From: Emiliania huxleyi CCMP1516
Lineage: Eukaryota > Haptophyta > Isochrysidales > Noelaerhabdaceae
NCBI RefSeq assembly: GCF_000372725.1
Contig: NW_005200970.1
Coordinates: forward strand, 148,814-193,976
Direction of reading: 5' to 3'
DNA length: 45,163 nucleotides
Each line of letters begins with the position of its first letter. The stretch's first letter is position 1. This document shows, piece by piece, positions 1 to 9,592 of the stretch. The notes beneath the pieces are model-generated. The model saw only the letters and a list, made by a program, of their open reading frames with translations. It was not told where the DNA came from and searched no databases. The translations under genes were made by a program, and so were the position numbers.

Positions 1-933
1 GCGGTTTGCGGCCTCCTCGGGCGTGCCGAAGGGCGTAGCGGCGCGGGAGGCGCCGTAGGAGGAGAGGAGCTTGGCGACCTCGAGGTGGCCGTTCTGGCAT
101 GCCATGAACAGCGGCGTGGCGCCGTCGTTCATCGCTTGGTTGATGTCAGCGTCGGCCTCGAGGAGTAGCCGGGCGCACTCGAGCTGCCCCTCCTGGCATG
201 CCATGAACAGCGGCGTGGCGCCGTCGTTGCAAGCTTGGTTGACCGCTGCGCCAGCCTCGAAGAGCAGCCGGGCGCACTGGACGTGGCCCTCCTGGCACGC
301 GGCGAGGAGCGGCGTGGCGCCGTCCTGCTGGGCTTGGTTGATCGCCGCGCCAGCCTCGAGCAGCAACCGAGCGACCTCGAGGTGGCCCTTGTTACACGCC
401 TTGTACAGCGGCGTGACGCCGTCATGCTTGCCTTGATTGATCGCCGCGCCAGCCTCGAGCAGCAACCGAGCGACCTCGAGGTGGCCCTTGTTACACGCCT
501 TGTACAGCGGCGTGACGCCGTTGTGCTTGCCTCGATTGATCGCCGCGCCAGCATCAAGGAGTAGCTGGGCGATCTCGACGTGGCCCTTCTCGCTTGCGAC
601 GAGCAGCGGCGTGAAGCCGCTGGCGTTGGCTTGGTCGACTGCCGCGCTGGCTTTGAGGAGCAGCCGGGCGCTGTCGATGCAGCCTCCATTGCACGCGTAG
701 GTCAGCGCGGAAGCGCCGCCGCCATTCGTCGCCCCGACGCTCGCGCCGCTGTCGAGCAGCAGCCGCACCGCCTCGGCCTGCCCGTGCCGAGCGGCCCAGG
801 TGAGCAGCGTGTCCTGCTTCTCGGTGTCGTGCCGCGCGTCGAGCTGGGCCGCGAGCGACGTGCCGCGCGTCCCCTGCCCGGAGAGGAAGGCGCGCAGCGG
901 GGCAAGGTCGCCCCGAGCCAGGTCAGCGATGGC
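1..933 (-). CDS. Ankyrin-repeat protein, partial (exon running off the left edge)
   Basis: On the minus strand one frame is open from 933 down to base 1 (311 codons). It reads as at least eight tandem ankyrin repeats of 33 residues. Each has the TPL..A...GH.E.ARLLL.AGA..N core, for example DGATPLFMACQNGHLEVA near 70-130 and SGFTPLLVASEKGHVEIA near 570-625. It is preceded in frame by a TGA at 936-934 and has no Met at its head, so this is probably an internal exon whose acceptor AG lies just before 933. Ankyrin repeats act as protein-binding scaffolds; no partner or catalytic domain is visible here. The 3' end lies outside the window. The long plus-strand frames over the same bases are antisense shadows. 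Confidence 0.85.
340..537 (-). repeat. Two adjacent near-identical 99-bp ankyrin-coding repeats
   Basis: The 99 bases from 340 are repeated from 439 with only a few differences, exactly one 33-residue ankyrin unit per copy. The DNA-level identity, against clearly diverged neighbouring units, indicates a recent unequal-crossover duplication inside the ankyrin gene. Confidence 0.85.
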
Positions 934-1427
934 TCATGGCCGCCAGAAAGAAGAAAAACTCTTGTGCTTCCATGTCCACAATATCTCTCAGTCTAGCTAA
1001 GCCTGGGAAGGCGATTCCGGGGCCGTACAGCAGCTTGATGGTGCTTCGCCGGCGTGCGTCCCGGAGCGGTGCCGGACGGGCGGTCCTTGGGAGGAAAACG
1101 AGGGACAGCGCCGACGGCGCTCTGATTCGACTTTTAACTTCAAACAAAGACAGTCGCACGCGCCGCAGCGGCCCTTCTCGCTTGCGGATCCGTCAGTCAG
1201 GAGCGGCCGCAGCATACTGTCAGGAGCGGATCCGTCAGTTAGTCATGTTCACGCCGGGATCGTGTCCCTCACAACCTGGGCAGACTTTGGGCCACAACAG
1301 TAGGCCAAAAACAAAAAGCCGAGGAATAATTCTTTTTCTGGGAGCTGCGCGAGCGCGCCTTCCGCCAGTTGGTGCTGGTGGAGCGCCACCACACGCACGT
1401 GATCTCACGCAGTCGTCCGAGCTTGAA
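934..1427. promoter_or_regulatory. Intergenic stretch between the ankyrin exon (-) and PSMG3 (+)
   Basis: No coding signal that I trust is seen here. It should contain the upstream exon and intron of the ankyrin gene and the promoter of the PSMG3 homologue. A short direct repeat is present: GGATCCGTCAGT occurs at about 1187 and again at about 1228. No TATA box is recognisable. Confidence 0.3.
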
Positions 1428-2142
1428 ATGATCGCTAATGGGTGCGCGCAACAGCCTGGACCACTGAGCAAATCTGCAGAGGTCTGCATCGGTGGCGTCT
1501 CAACGCGGCTGATCGCCACGGCATACGCCAACCGGATTTTTGTCGTGGTGTCTCAGCGAGAGAACCTCGGCACGCTCATCTCGGCGACGCGAGAGAGCGC
1601 GACGGGCCTGGCGAGTGGACCTGGTTGCTACAGCACGCGCGTCCTGCTTGGACGGCGGGACGACGAGGCACTCGAGGTGCTTTGCGCCACCGTCCGAGAC
1701 ACAGTGCCTTCCCCGCGTGGTGCCCATCCCTCTTCCCCGTCTCGGGCAGCTGGGCTCCCACGCGACAGTCTCCTTGGCGGCGCTGCCAGCTCGGGCGGGT
1801 TACCGGGCACCCGGTGCCGCCGCGCAGGTGTACGCGCGTACCTTGGTCGAGCTCATCAACAAGAGCAGGCCAGCGGACATAGAATTCCACAACAAGCGGG
1901 AGACGAGAGATCACACACGCTACAGCCGTAGTCAGCCGTACTCCGCTGTATTCATCGTCCTCGCACCCCTCGCATTCACGCGGTGCTCTGAAGACGCTGC
2001 ACAGTGCCGTACTCCCGCGCTGAGGCTGGCGTATTCACAACGCAGGCCAGCGGATCTCCTGCTCGCCCTCAACCTGCTCGACAGCTCTCGCGCAACCTTT
2101 CACGAGGTGATGCGCGCGCTCGACGCGATCAAGGTCTGGTGA
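1428..2142 (+). CDS. PSMG3: Proteasome assembly chaperone 3 (PSMG3/PAC3) homologue, 3 exons
   Basis: PAC3 pairs with PAC4 and helps build the 20S proteasome alpha ring in the cytosol. Proposed exons are 1428-1676, 1828-1868 and 2046-2142, giving 128 residues; the human protein has 122. Exon 1 carries the strand pattern EVCIGGVSTRLIATAY...IFVVVSQ..NLGTLIS and STRVLLG; exon 2 gives VYARTLVELINKS; exon 3 gives LLLALNLLD and ends in VMRALDAIKVW, matching the REVIRVCQVW end of animal PSMG3. The start ATG at 1428 leaves the usual short leader before the first strand. Intron 1 is GT-AG (1677-1827, phase 0). Intron 2 is GC-AG (1869-2045, phase 2) and carries a 13-bp direct repeat at its ends. Because intron 2 is a multiple of three with no stop, an unspliced reading is also open, but only the spliced form matches the family. 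Confidence 0.85.
1865..2054 (+). repeat. 13-bp direct repeats bounding PSMG3 intron 2
   Basis: GCAGGCCAGCGGA occurs at 1865-1877, across the proposed donor, and again at 2042-2054, across the proposed acceptor, 177 bp apart. Splicing AG|GC to AG|G removes exactly one repeat copy plus the intervening DNA. Confidence 0.85.
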
Positions 2143-2858
2143 AGGTCTGGTGGGGGTCTGGTGAAGGGCTGGGGAAGGCGCGCAGAGACACACGGAGGGG
2201 CGGGCGCGCGGCGGCGGCGGCGGGCGGCGGGCGGCGGGCGGGGGAAAGAAAAGCGGGCACTTTTTGTCAGTTCCTAAAGTCGAAGCGCCGCGATGCCGTT
2301 CGTGACTAATGCCGACTCGAGGTGATACTGATAGCGCTCCGGTACACACACACCAGAGAGCCGAGAGCCCGCTCGGGCTCGCCGCGCTCGCGCGTCTCGC
2401 GGAAGATCTCGCGCTGGAGAATAATATGATCGATATTTCGGTTTTCGAGCGAGTGACGGGTAATCGTGGCCGTGGCCAAGAAAATCAAAATATTAAGCTC
2501 TCTGTTTGGACCACGGCGAAAAACTCGACGGTTTTGGGCGTTTCAGAGCACGCTGAATCGATTGGCTGAGCTAGAACTCTCCCTCTCCCTTCCCTTTCAT
2601 AATTATTGACTCAAAACTCGATGATCGCGCGACTTTGGAGAAGTTCTAGCTCAGCCAAAACGTTCCTCTCGAAAAATTGACTTAGGAAGCCGCAAACGGC
2701 AGCTTCTCAAAGCCTCACCCGCGCTTATTCTCTTGATCTTTCAAAACCTAGGCCTGCGGCCAAAATTTTCTAAAGGCCGCTGCGCGGCCAGCGCAATGCG
2801 CAACCAGTCAGCGACCGACAGTCAGCAGCAGACTGTGACGATTGGCGGCCTCGCGCCC
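2143..2858. other. Non-coding stretch downstream of PSMG3
   Basis: Contains a GC-rich GGCGG run at 2200-2240, followed by markedly more AT-rich DNA from 2400 to 2760 with no convincing ORF. Apart from the hairpin listed at 2562-2658, I see no gene here. It should hold the 3' UTRs of the convergent genes on either side. Confidence 0.4.
2562..2658. repeat. 17-bp perfect inverted repeat (MITE-like or hairpin)
   Basis: TTGGCTGAGCTAGAACT at 2562-2578 is matched by its exact reverse complement at 2642-2658, enclosing 63 AT-rich bases. This could be a tiny terminal-inverted-repeat element or a transcribed hairpin between convergent genes. No clear target-site duplication was found. Confidence 0.75.
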
Positions 2859-3563
2859 TCAGTCGACCTCCTCTACCAACTCCCCTGCCCAGCCCATATG
2901 CCTCATCCAAGGTGGCGCAACCACTCGCGCAGGGAGAGAGAGAAAGTCGGCGATCTGCGCCGCGCAGATGAGCTCCGCCTCGTCTGCGTCGAGGTCGCCC
3001 ATCGCAGGGCTGTCATAGCGCCATATGATGTACTGCATGTTGTTCATTACTTCGCAGGTGCCAAAGTCGAGGACCATCTCACCCAGCGATGGCGAAGGCT
3101 GCACTCCCGGCCGGCGGTAGGAGAGATGAAGGCTAATGTACTTGGCAGTGCGCGGTGCCTTCCGGCGCGAACAGTGCCCCGGTACGAAAGAGGAGGCGAC
3201 GTCTCCCTCGTCCACGAGCGCCTCGATGTGCGCATCGACGGTGTAGCCAGCTTTAAGAGACGGGAACGAGCGGCGGTGAATCGCCGACAGCGGCGCCTTC
3301 GTTCCTTTCCCGGTGGATCGCCGACGGGTGCCCTGAGCGTCGTATCTGTCGGCCAGTTGTCGCACCGCCGGCAGCAGCTCCGCAGCAGCCGCCCAGATGG
3401 CGCCGGTTAGGACAGGAGCGAAGCCGCGTGGACACGGCTGAGCGACGCCGCGCGCCTCGTTTGGATGCTGCAGGCATGCCGGGCAGCGTGAGCGGGCGCG
3501 CGCGTGCTCCATACGGCGCGTCGAGCGCCCGTCGAGGAAAATAAAAGAAAACACGCGGTCCAT
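2859..3563 (-). CDS. Hypothetical protein (about 234 aa) next to the OTU gene
   Basis: Open minus-strand frame with balanced amino-acid composition. Its C-terminal half looks genuinely coding (LDFGTCEVMNNMQYIIWRY, DLDADEAELICAAQIADFL), whereas the first 40 residues are Arg-rich and less convincing, so the true start may be internal or follow an intron. I recognise no domain. It lies 33 bp downstream of the OTU protease stop on the same strand, so it could be a further exon of that gene or part of a mobile element carrying both. There is little sign of coding on the opposite strand. Confidence 0.4.
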   Translation of the reverse strand: MDRVFSFIFLDGRSTRRMEHARARSRCPACLQHPNEARGVAQPCPRGFAPVLTGAIWAAAAELLPAVRQLADRYDAQGTRRRSTGKGTKAPLSAIHRRSFPSLKAGYTVDAHIEALVDEGDVASSFVPGHCSRRKAPRTAKYISLHLSYRRPGVQPSPSLGEMVLDFGTCEVMNNMQYIIWRYDSPAMGDLDADEAELICAAQIADFLSLPARVVAPPWMRHMGWAGELVEEVD

Positions 3564-3596
3564 TCCTTACACACGCACGCACGCTATGACACGCTA

Positions 3597-4550
3597 CTAC
3601 ACTACCACGCGCGTTGCGTCAAAGTGGCCGCCGCGGCTCGATGCCGGCTCGCCATTGTGGACAATCACGCGATACTTGGGGTCGTCCTCCAGCTGGTTGC
3701 CCTCGAGGCGACGCTGCAGCACCGGCGCAATGTCGTTCGCCCATGACATCCATTTCATCACAGAGGCAAACCAGCGCCGCTTATCCTCTGGCCCTGCATG
3801 AGTTTCATACACCGCCACTTGGTCTGGCGGGCGATTGCGAACCTGCTTGCTCAGAGACGGCCCAGCTTTGGAATCAACAACCACAAGGGGCTCCTTCCGA
3901 AGCCCCGCCATCGCGCGGAGAGCAGCCTCGTTCGCGTACACTCCCATGCTATCAGATGTGCTCTGCTTGCCGCCCTCCAAATTTTTGATTGCCGCGTCGC
4001 TCCACGATGATTGTCTCCGAGAGTTGGAGACGGCGTCCATGCCCGCATGCCATGCTGTTAGCTGCGGGCGATCCTGCAGCCATTTGACGCATTCCTCGCG
4101 TAGATTCTGCTGAGCGGCATAGTCACGCGCAGTCGGTGCCCGCGTCCGGCCCCGGCAGTGCTCAATGGCGTCTTCGCACCCCAAAAATGCGTAGAAGCCG
4201 CAGTTGCCGTCGCCTGCGACCGGCACGACCTCACGCCCCGCCAGCGACAGCATCTCCTTGAGCGACCCGAAGTAACCCGTACGAACTGTGATCTGACGAC
4301 TGGCCTGCTCTGCACGCGCAACCGCGGCAGCAGCTTTGGCGGCAGCCTCCTCCGCCTCCTCCGCCCGAGCACGCGATAGCTTAGCCTCCTCGGCCGCACG
4401 AGATGCAGTAGAGCTCGCCGCGGCGGCTGCGGTGTCACGCTCCGCCCCCGACTCTGCCATAAGCATCGATATCGGTGCCTGAGTCAGAGCGCGGTTGGTG
4501 GCCCCTGCCTTTGACGTCCCCTCCCGCGCCGCCTGCTCTGCCGACGCCAC
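3597..4550 (-). CDS. OTU-domain cysteine protease (deubiquitinase-like)
   Basis: The frame has 317 residues. Residues 1-90 form an Ala/Glu/Arg-rich coiled coil. From about 105 the OTU signature begins: VVPVAGDGNCGFYAFLG, with the catalytic Asp/Cys pair at D114 and C117. The protein ends GGHFDATRVVV, supplying the catalytic His at H309 followed by an aromatic and Asp as in OTU enzymes. OTU proteases cleave ubiquitin isopeptide bonds; such domains are also found in proteins of large eukaryotic transposons. The Cys-His spacing of about 190 residues is longer than the usual OTU core, so an insertion lies between them. The start is uncertain, because a frame change in a GGC/GCA repeat at 4550-4600 suggests an upstream exon at 4600-4855. 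Confidence 0.7.
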   Translation of the reverse strand: MASAEQAAREGTSKAGATNRALTQAPISMLMAESGAERDTAAAAASSTASRAAEEAKLSRARAEEAEEAAAKAAAAVARAEQASRQITVRTGYFGSLKEMLSLAGREVVPVAGDGNCGFYAFLGCEDAIEHCRGRTRAPTARDYAAQQNLREECVKWLQDRPQLTAWHAGMDAVSNSRRQSSWSDAAIKNLEGGKQSTSDSMGVYANEAALRAMAGLRKEPLVVVDSKAGPSLSKQVRNRPPDQVAVYETHAGPEDKRRWFASVMKWMSWANDIAPVLQRRLEGNQLEDDPKYRVIVHNGEPASSRGGHFDATRVVV

Positions 4551-4599
4551 CTCATCCGCCGCCGCCTCTGCCGCCGCCGCCTCTGCCGAGAAGGTTCAG

Positions 4600-4855
4600 T
4601 GATAGTGCGCTGCTGCGAGGGCAAGGCAGGCTTCGGCGGCCGCGAAGGAATTGCGAAACCCGCGTTCTGAAAGAAGGAGCGTCCATGTTGAGAGGCCAGC
4701 TGATCTGCGGCCTTTCGCTTTTGCATAGTCTCCTTCGACGGACGCCCTGGCCCTGCCCCCCCCCCTCCCTCGCACGGCTGGCACATGTCCGACTCGAGAC
4801 ACGTGGCTAGCCAGTGGGCGTGCTCAGCGAGTACAATTTGACGTTGGCGAAGCAA
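4600..4855 (-). CDS. Possible upstream exon of the OTU gene (Cys-pair, Lys-rich)
   Basis: The minus-strand frame from 4855 encodes EHAHWLATCLESDMCQPC followed by GPGRPSKETMQKRKAADQL, then breaks into Arg repeats over a GGC/GAG simple repeat. It carries cysteines spaced C-x5-C-x2-C and a basic helix, which resembles a real but unidentified N-terminal segment. Its 3' boundary with the OTU frame near 4550-4600 cannot be set by eye. Confidence 0.3.
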
Positions 4856-4867
4856 GAGTGCATCCTC

Positions 4868-5236
4868 CTAGAGCGAAAGATGGCGCGCAGTTGGGACCCG
4901 GGGACAGGAGAGGTCTTCTACACGCGGTGGGTGCACCTGGGCGTCCGCCGCCTCGAGCCACAGCTCGTCGATCGTGAGCCGCGCCCTTGCGCACTTCTCC
5001 TCGAGCGTAGCAGCCGCAAGCTCCTCCACTGCCGCCGCCGACTCTGCCGACCAGGGTATCCAATCGGTGGTGGTCAGCTGCCCGTAGTGGGTAGGCATGT
5101 AGGCGTACAGAGTGGCGCCCAGCACGACTGCGTTCCAGCTGTTCAGCAAGCCTCGCTGGAGACCATTGGCACTTTGCACATGTGACGTCCGCATCAGCGC
5201 GAAGCTGGCAGCGGCGAGCGCCCCCGTCCAGTAAGA

Positions 5237-5285
<49 letters not shown>

Positions 5286-5485
5286 CCGCTTCCGCCGCCG
5301 CCGCCGCCATAACCACCGCCGCCACCGCCACCGCCAGCTCCGCCGTGGACATTGCCGGGCCCTCTGATGATGATAGTAGTCCCGTGGAGCAGCTCTACCG
5401 AGCCGTTGTTGTACTGCTGTGGCGCCAGCTCGGTGTACGACACGGATGAAGACGGCCACAGCAACGCAAGCACCAGCGCGATCAT
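4868..5485 (-). CDS. Secreted or membrane glycine-rich protein, function unknown
   Basis: From the ATG at 5485 the product begins MIALVLALLWPSSSVS, a textbook signal peptide. A short segment with HGTTIIIRGPGN follows, then about 45 nearly pure glycine/serine residues (5225-5340), and then a non-repetitive C-terminal half with a weakly hydrophobic stretch (NAVVLGATLYAYMPTHYG) and an acidic amphipathic tail ending near TARHLSL. The frame stays open upstream to an ATG at 5596, but that extension is Arg-rich and would bury the signal peptide, so 5485 is preferred. No family recognised; a cell-surface or scale-associated role is only a guess. It is transcribed toward the OTU gene. Confidence 0.5.
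5225..5340 (-). repeat. GCC/GGC trinucleotide tract encoding poly-Gly
   Basis: Nearly pure (GCC)n with a few interruptions, in frame as poly-glycine on the minus strand within the secreted protein. Confidence 0.85.
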
Positions 5486-5639
5486 AGCGCGAGTCGCGTG
5501 CCCGTTGGCGCGGTCCTCCCGCCGCCGGCGGAATCTTCGATTTCTTTGGCGTCGGGGACCAAAAACCCTGAAATTTTCTTCGCCTGCGGCGGGCAATTAA
5601 TTTCGCTACTTTCGCTTTCACAGCTCTTTCACACGACTT

Positions 5640-6141
5640 TATCCGTCACTCGCTCTTTCGCGCGGCGAGGACGCTCGAAGAGCGAGATTGGCGAGAGGGA
5701 CGAGGATAAGCTAAGGTAAGGTAAGGTAAACGTCTCCACACCAAAGTGGTGGACGAGGAGCGCCGCCCGCGGAAGAGCCACTATCTCGCGTGCCGCACGG
5801 CTGCCGTTGGCTTCTCCCCCCACTGCGCAATATCACACGCGGCCCGCCCAACTCCCGGTCCCTCCCCCTGCCCGCACGTGAGACAGGTATGGGCGTGAGG
5901 GCTGATCGGCTCCGCGCACACAATGTATCAACGACGCACACGCGCACAAGGGGCCACAGCTGCCAGCGGCGTCGCCCTGCCCCAGCAAGCCAGACACGCG
6001 CAGTACCCCCGCGAGCCCGGCGAGCCCGGCGCGCTACGCGGAGAGGAGAGGAGAGGAGAGAGAGGGAGGGGGGCTGCGCCGTGGATGCGGCGCGCGGCAC
6101 TCGTCGCCGTGCCGCCGCCGACAAGTCACAAGCGGCCTCGG
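5640..6141. other. Spacer between the Gly-rich gene and DNAJC2; 3' UTR of DNAJC2
   Basis: No trustworthy ORF. Contains short tandem runs AGGTA (about 5714-5730) and GAGGA (about 6040-6062). Both flanking genes are on the minus strand, so this should hold the DNAJC2 terminator region and the promoter of the Gly-rich gene. Confidence 0.35.
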
Positions 6142-8577
6142 TCAGCCGAGCACCTTGCGCAGGGCCGCCTCGAGCGCGTCGGTGCCGGCGGCCTCGTCGC
6201 CGGCGGACAGCGTCGCGTGCAGCGCCTCGATCTCGACCAGAGGCAGCCCACTCGCCACCGCCTCCAGGTCCGACGCGCGCGCGCGCCACGCGGCGCCCTC
6301 CTCGCCGAGCGACTTCAGCTCTTTGCGCGCCTTTTTGAGCGCCGACCGCGCCTTCTCCTTCTCGCGCTTCGCCGCCGCCTTGTCCGAATCCTTGGACGCC
6401 CGCTCCGCCGCCGCCGCCGCCGCCGCCGCCGCCTCCGCCGCCCGGGCCTGCTCCGCCGCCTCCGCCTTTGCGCGCTTCTCCGCCGCCAGCGCCTCCTCCT
6501 TTCGCCTCCGCTGCAGCTCGCGCTCCGCCGCGCGCTCCTCCTTGGCACGATGCAGCCGCGGGTCGTTCTCCTGCGCCAGCTCGACCGCGCTCATCAGCCG
6601 CCGCATCTCGCTCCGCTTGAGTCGCTCCACCTCGTTCTTGTTCTGCCGCTGCATCCACCGCCGCTCCTCGCGGTCCTCCGCCTCAGCCGTGTCGTACCTG
6701 TTCACAGCCACAGGTGTGAAGAGACGCTGTTCACGGCTGCTCCTCCGCCGCCCCTCAGCCGGGTCGCACTCGGCCAGCAGCGAAAAGTCGCGCCAGGAGC
6801 GGAAGCGCGTCCAAAAGGCGTAGAAGCGCTGCACCTCCTCCAGCGGCGTCTCGTCGTCGCCAACCGACGGCACCGGCCGCACCACCGAGAACTTTGCCTG
6901 CCGAGCAAACACGGGCCCAAACACGCGGAAGAAGCGGCCCGGGTCGTCGGCGCGCGGCCGGAAGGCGGTGGGGAGCGCGTCGTTAAAGTAGTCGACCGAG
7001 TCGTACTGTCGCCGCTTCTCCTCACTGCCCAGCAGCTCCCACGCCGCCGACAGCAGCTTGAACTCCTCCTCCTCCTCGCCCTCCTCCTCGCCCTCCCCCC
7101 CCTCCTCCTCGCCGCCCTCCTCGCCGCCCCCCTCCTTGCCGTTGCCGTTGTTGCCGCCCTCGCCGCCGCCGCCCTTGCCCCTCCTGCCGCCCTCCTTGCC
7201 GCCCTCCTTGCCGCCCTCCTTGCCGCCCTCCTTGCCGCCTCTGGCGCCGCCATTCTCCTGCGCCGCCTTCTTGTCCGGATGCCTGGAGGGTGAGGGTGCG
7301 GGTTGGGTTGAGGTTGGGGTGAGGGTGTGGGTGTGAGTGAGGGGTGTCTGCAGGGTCGAAGCTTCCGAGAGGGTTCCGAGAGGGTTCCGAGAGGGTTCCG
7401 AGAGGGTTTCGAGAGGCCTCCGAGAGGGTTTCGAGAGGCCTCCGAGAGGGCTCCGAGAGGGTTCTCCGCCACTGCCTGCAGCTGGGAAGTGTCTACGAAG
7501 TGTCTACGAGGTGTCTGCTCACTTCTCCAGCACCAGCCGGCGGTACGCCTTGCGCAGCTCCTACGAGTCACGAGGAGTTGGGAGGATGAGAGGAGCCGCA
7601 CACGGCACGCCGGACGCACGCCCCCGGGGGGAGGGCACCTCGGGCGTCGCCGCCCACCGGCGATCCTCGAGCTCGAGCAGGCCGTACGGGTCCACCTTAG
7701 GGTCGAGAGGAGGGGGGCGCGGTGCGGTGAGACAAGAGGAGGGGGGCGCGGTGAGACGAGAGGAAGGGGGGCGCGGTGAGAGGTGAGGAAGGGGGGTGCG
7801 GTGAGAGGAGAGGAAGGGGGTGCGGTGAGAGGAGAGGAAGGGGGTGCGGTGAGAGGAGAGGCGACGGCAGCAGCAGCAGAGGGAGGAGAGAGGCAGAGGG
7901 GAGGGGCGAGGCAGAGGGGAGGAGAGAGGCAGCGGCGGCGAGGAGAGAGGCAGCGGCGGCGAGGAGAGAGGGGGCGGTGGCGGGGAGCTCGGGAGCGGCA
8001 GTGAGCAGCAGCGGCAGCGAGAGGGGCGGCGGCGCTGAGCAGAGGCAGCGGTGAGCAGAGTGCAGCAGCGGTGATTAGAGGCGGCGGCGAGAGAGGCGGC
8101 GGCGAGAGAGGCGGCGGCGGCGCCAGCCTTGTCGAGGCCCTGCAGCTTGTCGCCGAGCTTCTCCGTGTCCCAGTACATCGACCTTTTGCCGATCGCCGCG
8201 TAGTTGGTCACCGCCTCCCGCTCGCCCTCCTCGCCCTCCGCCTCCTCCGCCGCCCGCGCCGCGTCGGCCGCCCGCTCGGCCGCCTGAGGCCGCAGACGGG
8301 AGAGAGTCAGGACGCCGCATGCGGGGCGTTGGCTGGTCAGGTGGTGCTCCGACGCGGTGCGCGCGGCCGGGTGCGCCGGCATGGCGCCGTAGAGGCGAGG
8401 GCGAGGGGAGCGGGCGCGGCGGCAAGGCGCCTCCTCGAGAGCAATGAGCTGCTCGACAGCGGACTTTTGCTGTACTCGCCAGGCCTCGCGCTGCTTGGTC
8501 GGCTGCGCCGGAGAGCCGTAGCACGTCGGCTCGGACGGCGAATCCGGGCGCGGCGGCGGCAGAGCTAAATAAGCCAT
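6142..8577 (-). CDS. DNAJC2: Zuotin/DNAJC2-type ribosome-associated J-domain cochaperone, 5 exons
   Basis: Zuotin stimulates ribosome-bound Hsp70 on nascent chains. Proposed minus-strand exons are 8577-8431, 8283-8128, 7695-7639, 7560-7523 and 7282-6142 (about 512 aa). The J domain is assembled from three exons: DPYGLLELEDRRWAATPE, then ELRKAYRRLVLEK, then HPDK. An acidic/Gly-rich insertion follows, then helix IV (FKLLSAAWELLGSEEKRRQYDS). Next comes the family-defining block FGPVFARQ, PVPSVGDDETPLEEVQRFYAFW, SWRDF and EERRWMQRQN, then a long charged ribosome-binding helix. The C-terminal SANT domains of animal DNAJC2 are absent, as in yeast Zuo1. Introns 7638-7561 and 7522-7283 are GT-AG and 8127-7696 is GC-AG; 8430-8284 is in frame and might be retained. 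The start Met at 8577 (MAYLALPP) is the best of two candidates. Confidence 0.9.
7375..7465. repeat. Tandem 11-mer repeats inside a DNAJC2 intron
   Basis: GAGAGGGTTCC and its variant GAGAGGCCTCC are repeated head to tail about eight times within the GT-AG intron at 7283-7522. Similar purine-rich tandem repeats fill the next intron (about 7705-8115). Confidence 0.8.
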
Positions 8578-8742
8578 GCTCCCTTCGGAAGGGCGCGTGG
8601 CGAGTCGCGTGGCCTTGCCCCCCCCCCCGCGACCCATTCCTGTACTCGAGTAGCGGAGGGAGGCGACGGCGCGAAAATGCCGCACACCGATGGCTTTCTG
8701 TGCTAACGTTCTTAGTCCTTACACATTGCTGGCGCGAGTCGC

Positions 8743-9592
8743 TCAGCCGTCCTCCTCGTCGGCCGCAAACGAGAGGCCTCGCTGCTGCTGCTTCTCGCGC
8801 TCGCGCTTCTTGGCGCGCTTGCGCGCCTGCTGCGCAGCGGCTGCCTCCGCCGCCTCCTCCGCCTCGCGCTCCCGCTTGGCTCCCGCCGCCGCCTCCAGCT
8901 CCTCTCGCTTCTCGCGGAAGGCGGCCGACGAGACGAGGCCCACCGTCGCCGCAGCCAGCTGCGACTCGACCGCGCCCTCGTCGGCCTTAGCGAACCGGTT
9001 CTCTTCCCCCTGCAGCAGCGCGCTCGTCCAGCCGGCGGCCGACATCGACTGCTGCGCCAGCTCCTTGACTCGCGCCTTCTCCGCCTGCTCGTGGGAGGGA
9101 GGTGTGACGACGATGGCAGCAGCAGCGGCGGCGGCGGCCGCGGCGGCCAAGGGCGAGGGCCGGACGAGGGCCGCGTCCGTGTGTCTCTGTGTCGCTCCAG
9201 ATCTAGGGCTCGCTGCCTTGGTGGACGAGCGCGCCGCTTTTAGCGCCGCCTCCACCTCGCCCCGCTCCTTGGTGTTGGCCTCGACGACGTCGTACGCGCC
9301 GCCGTGTGCCGCAAGCCGACGGCCCGCCTCAATCACCGCACGAAGCTTCTCCTCCAGCCTCGCCACCTGTCGTCGGCGAAGGCTGAGCGTGATAGAGTCG
9401 GCGAGAGATTGGTTTGAGCGCTGGCGGCTACGCAGCGAAAGAGCAAACATGCGCGTGGGAGGAGGTCACCTCGCCACTCGCGCCCTTTGTTTTGACCCGC
9501 GTGCACGACTGGCTCTCGCGTTTATGCGCCGCCATGGCCTCGGCCGAGGCGCTGCGCAGCACCTTGCCGCAGATGTCGCAGACGGCGGCCAT
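8743..9592 (-). CDS. CCHC zinc finger plus FAM50/XAP5-like N-terminal region, 2 exons
   Basis: Exons 9592-9470 and 9420-8743 are joined by a 49-bp GT-AG intron (phase 0), giving 266 residues. Exon 1 encodes VCDICGKVL...AAHKRESQSC, a C-x2-C...H-x6-C finger at residues 5-30. Exon 2 holds a coiled coil, an Ala-rich linker, and a segment closely resembling the N-terminal third of FAM50/XAP5: RFAKADEGAVESQL, then TVGLVSSAAFREKREEL, a long basic helix, and LSFAADEEDG at the end. FAM50 is a nuclear protein linked to splicing and chromatin. The conserved C-terminal XAP5 domain does not follow before the TGA at 8743; it may be truly absent or reached by an unseen splice. Assignment rests on motif similarity only. 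Confidence 0.6.
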
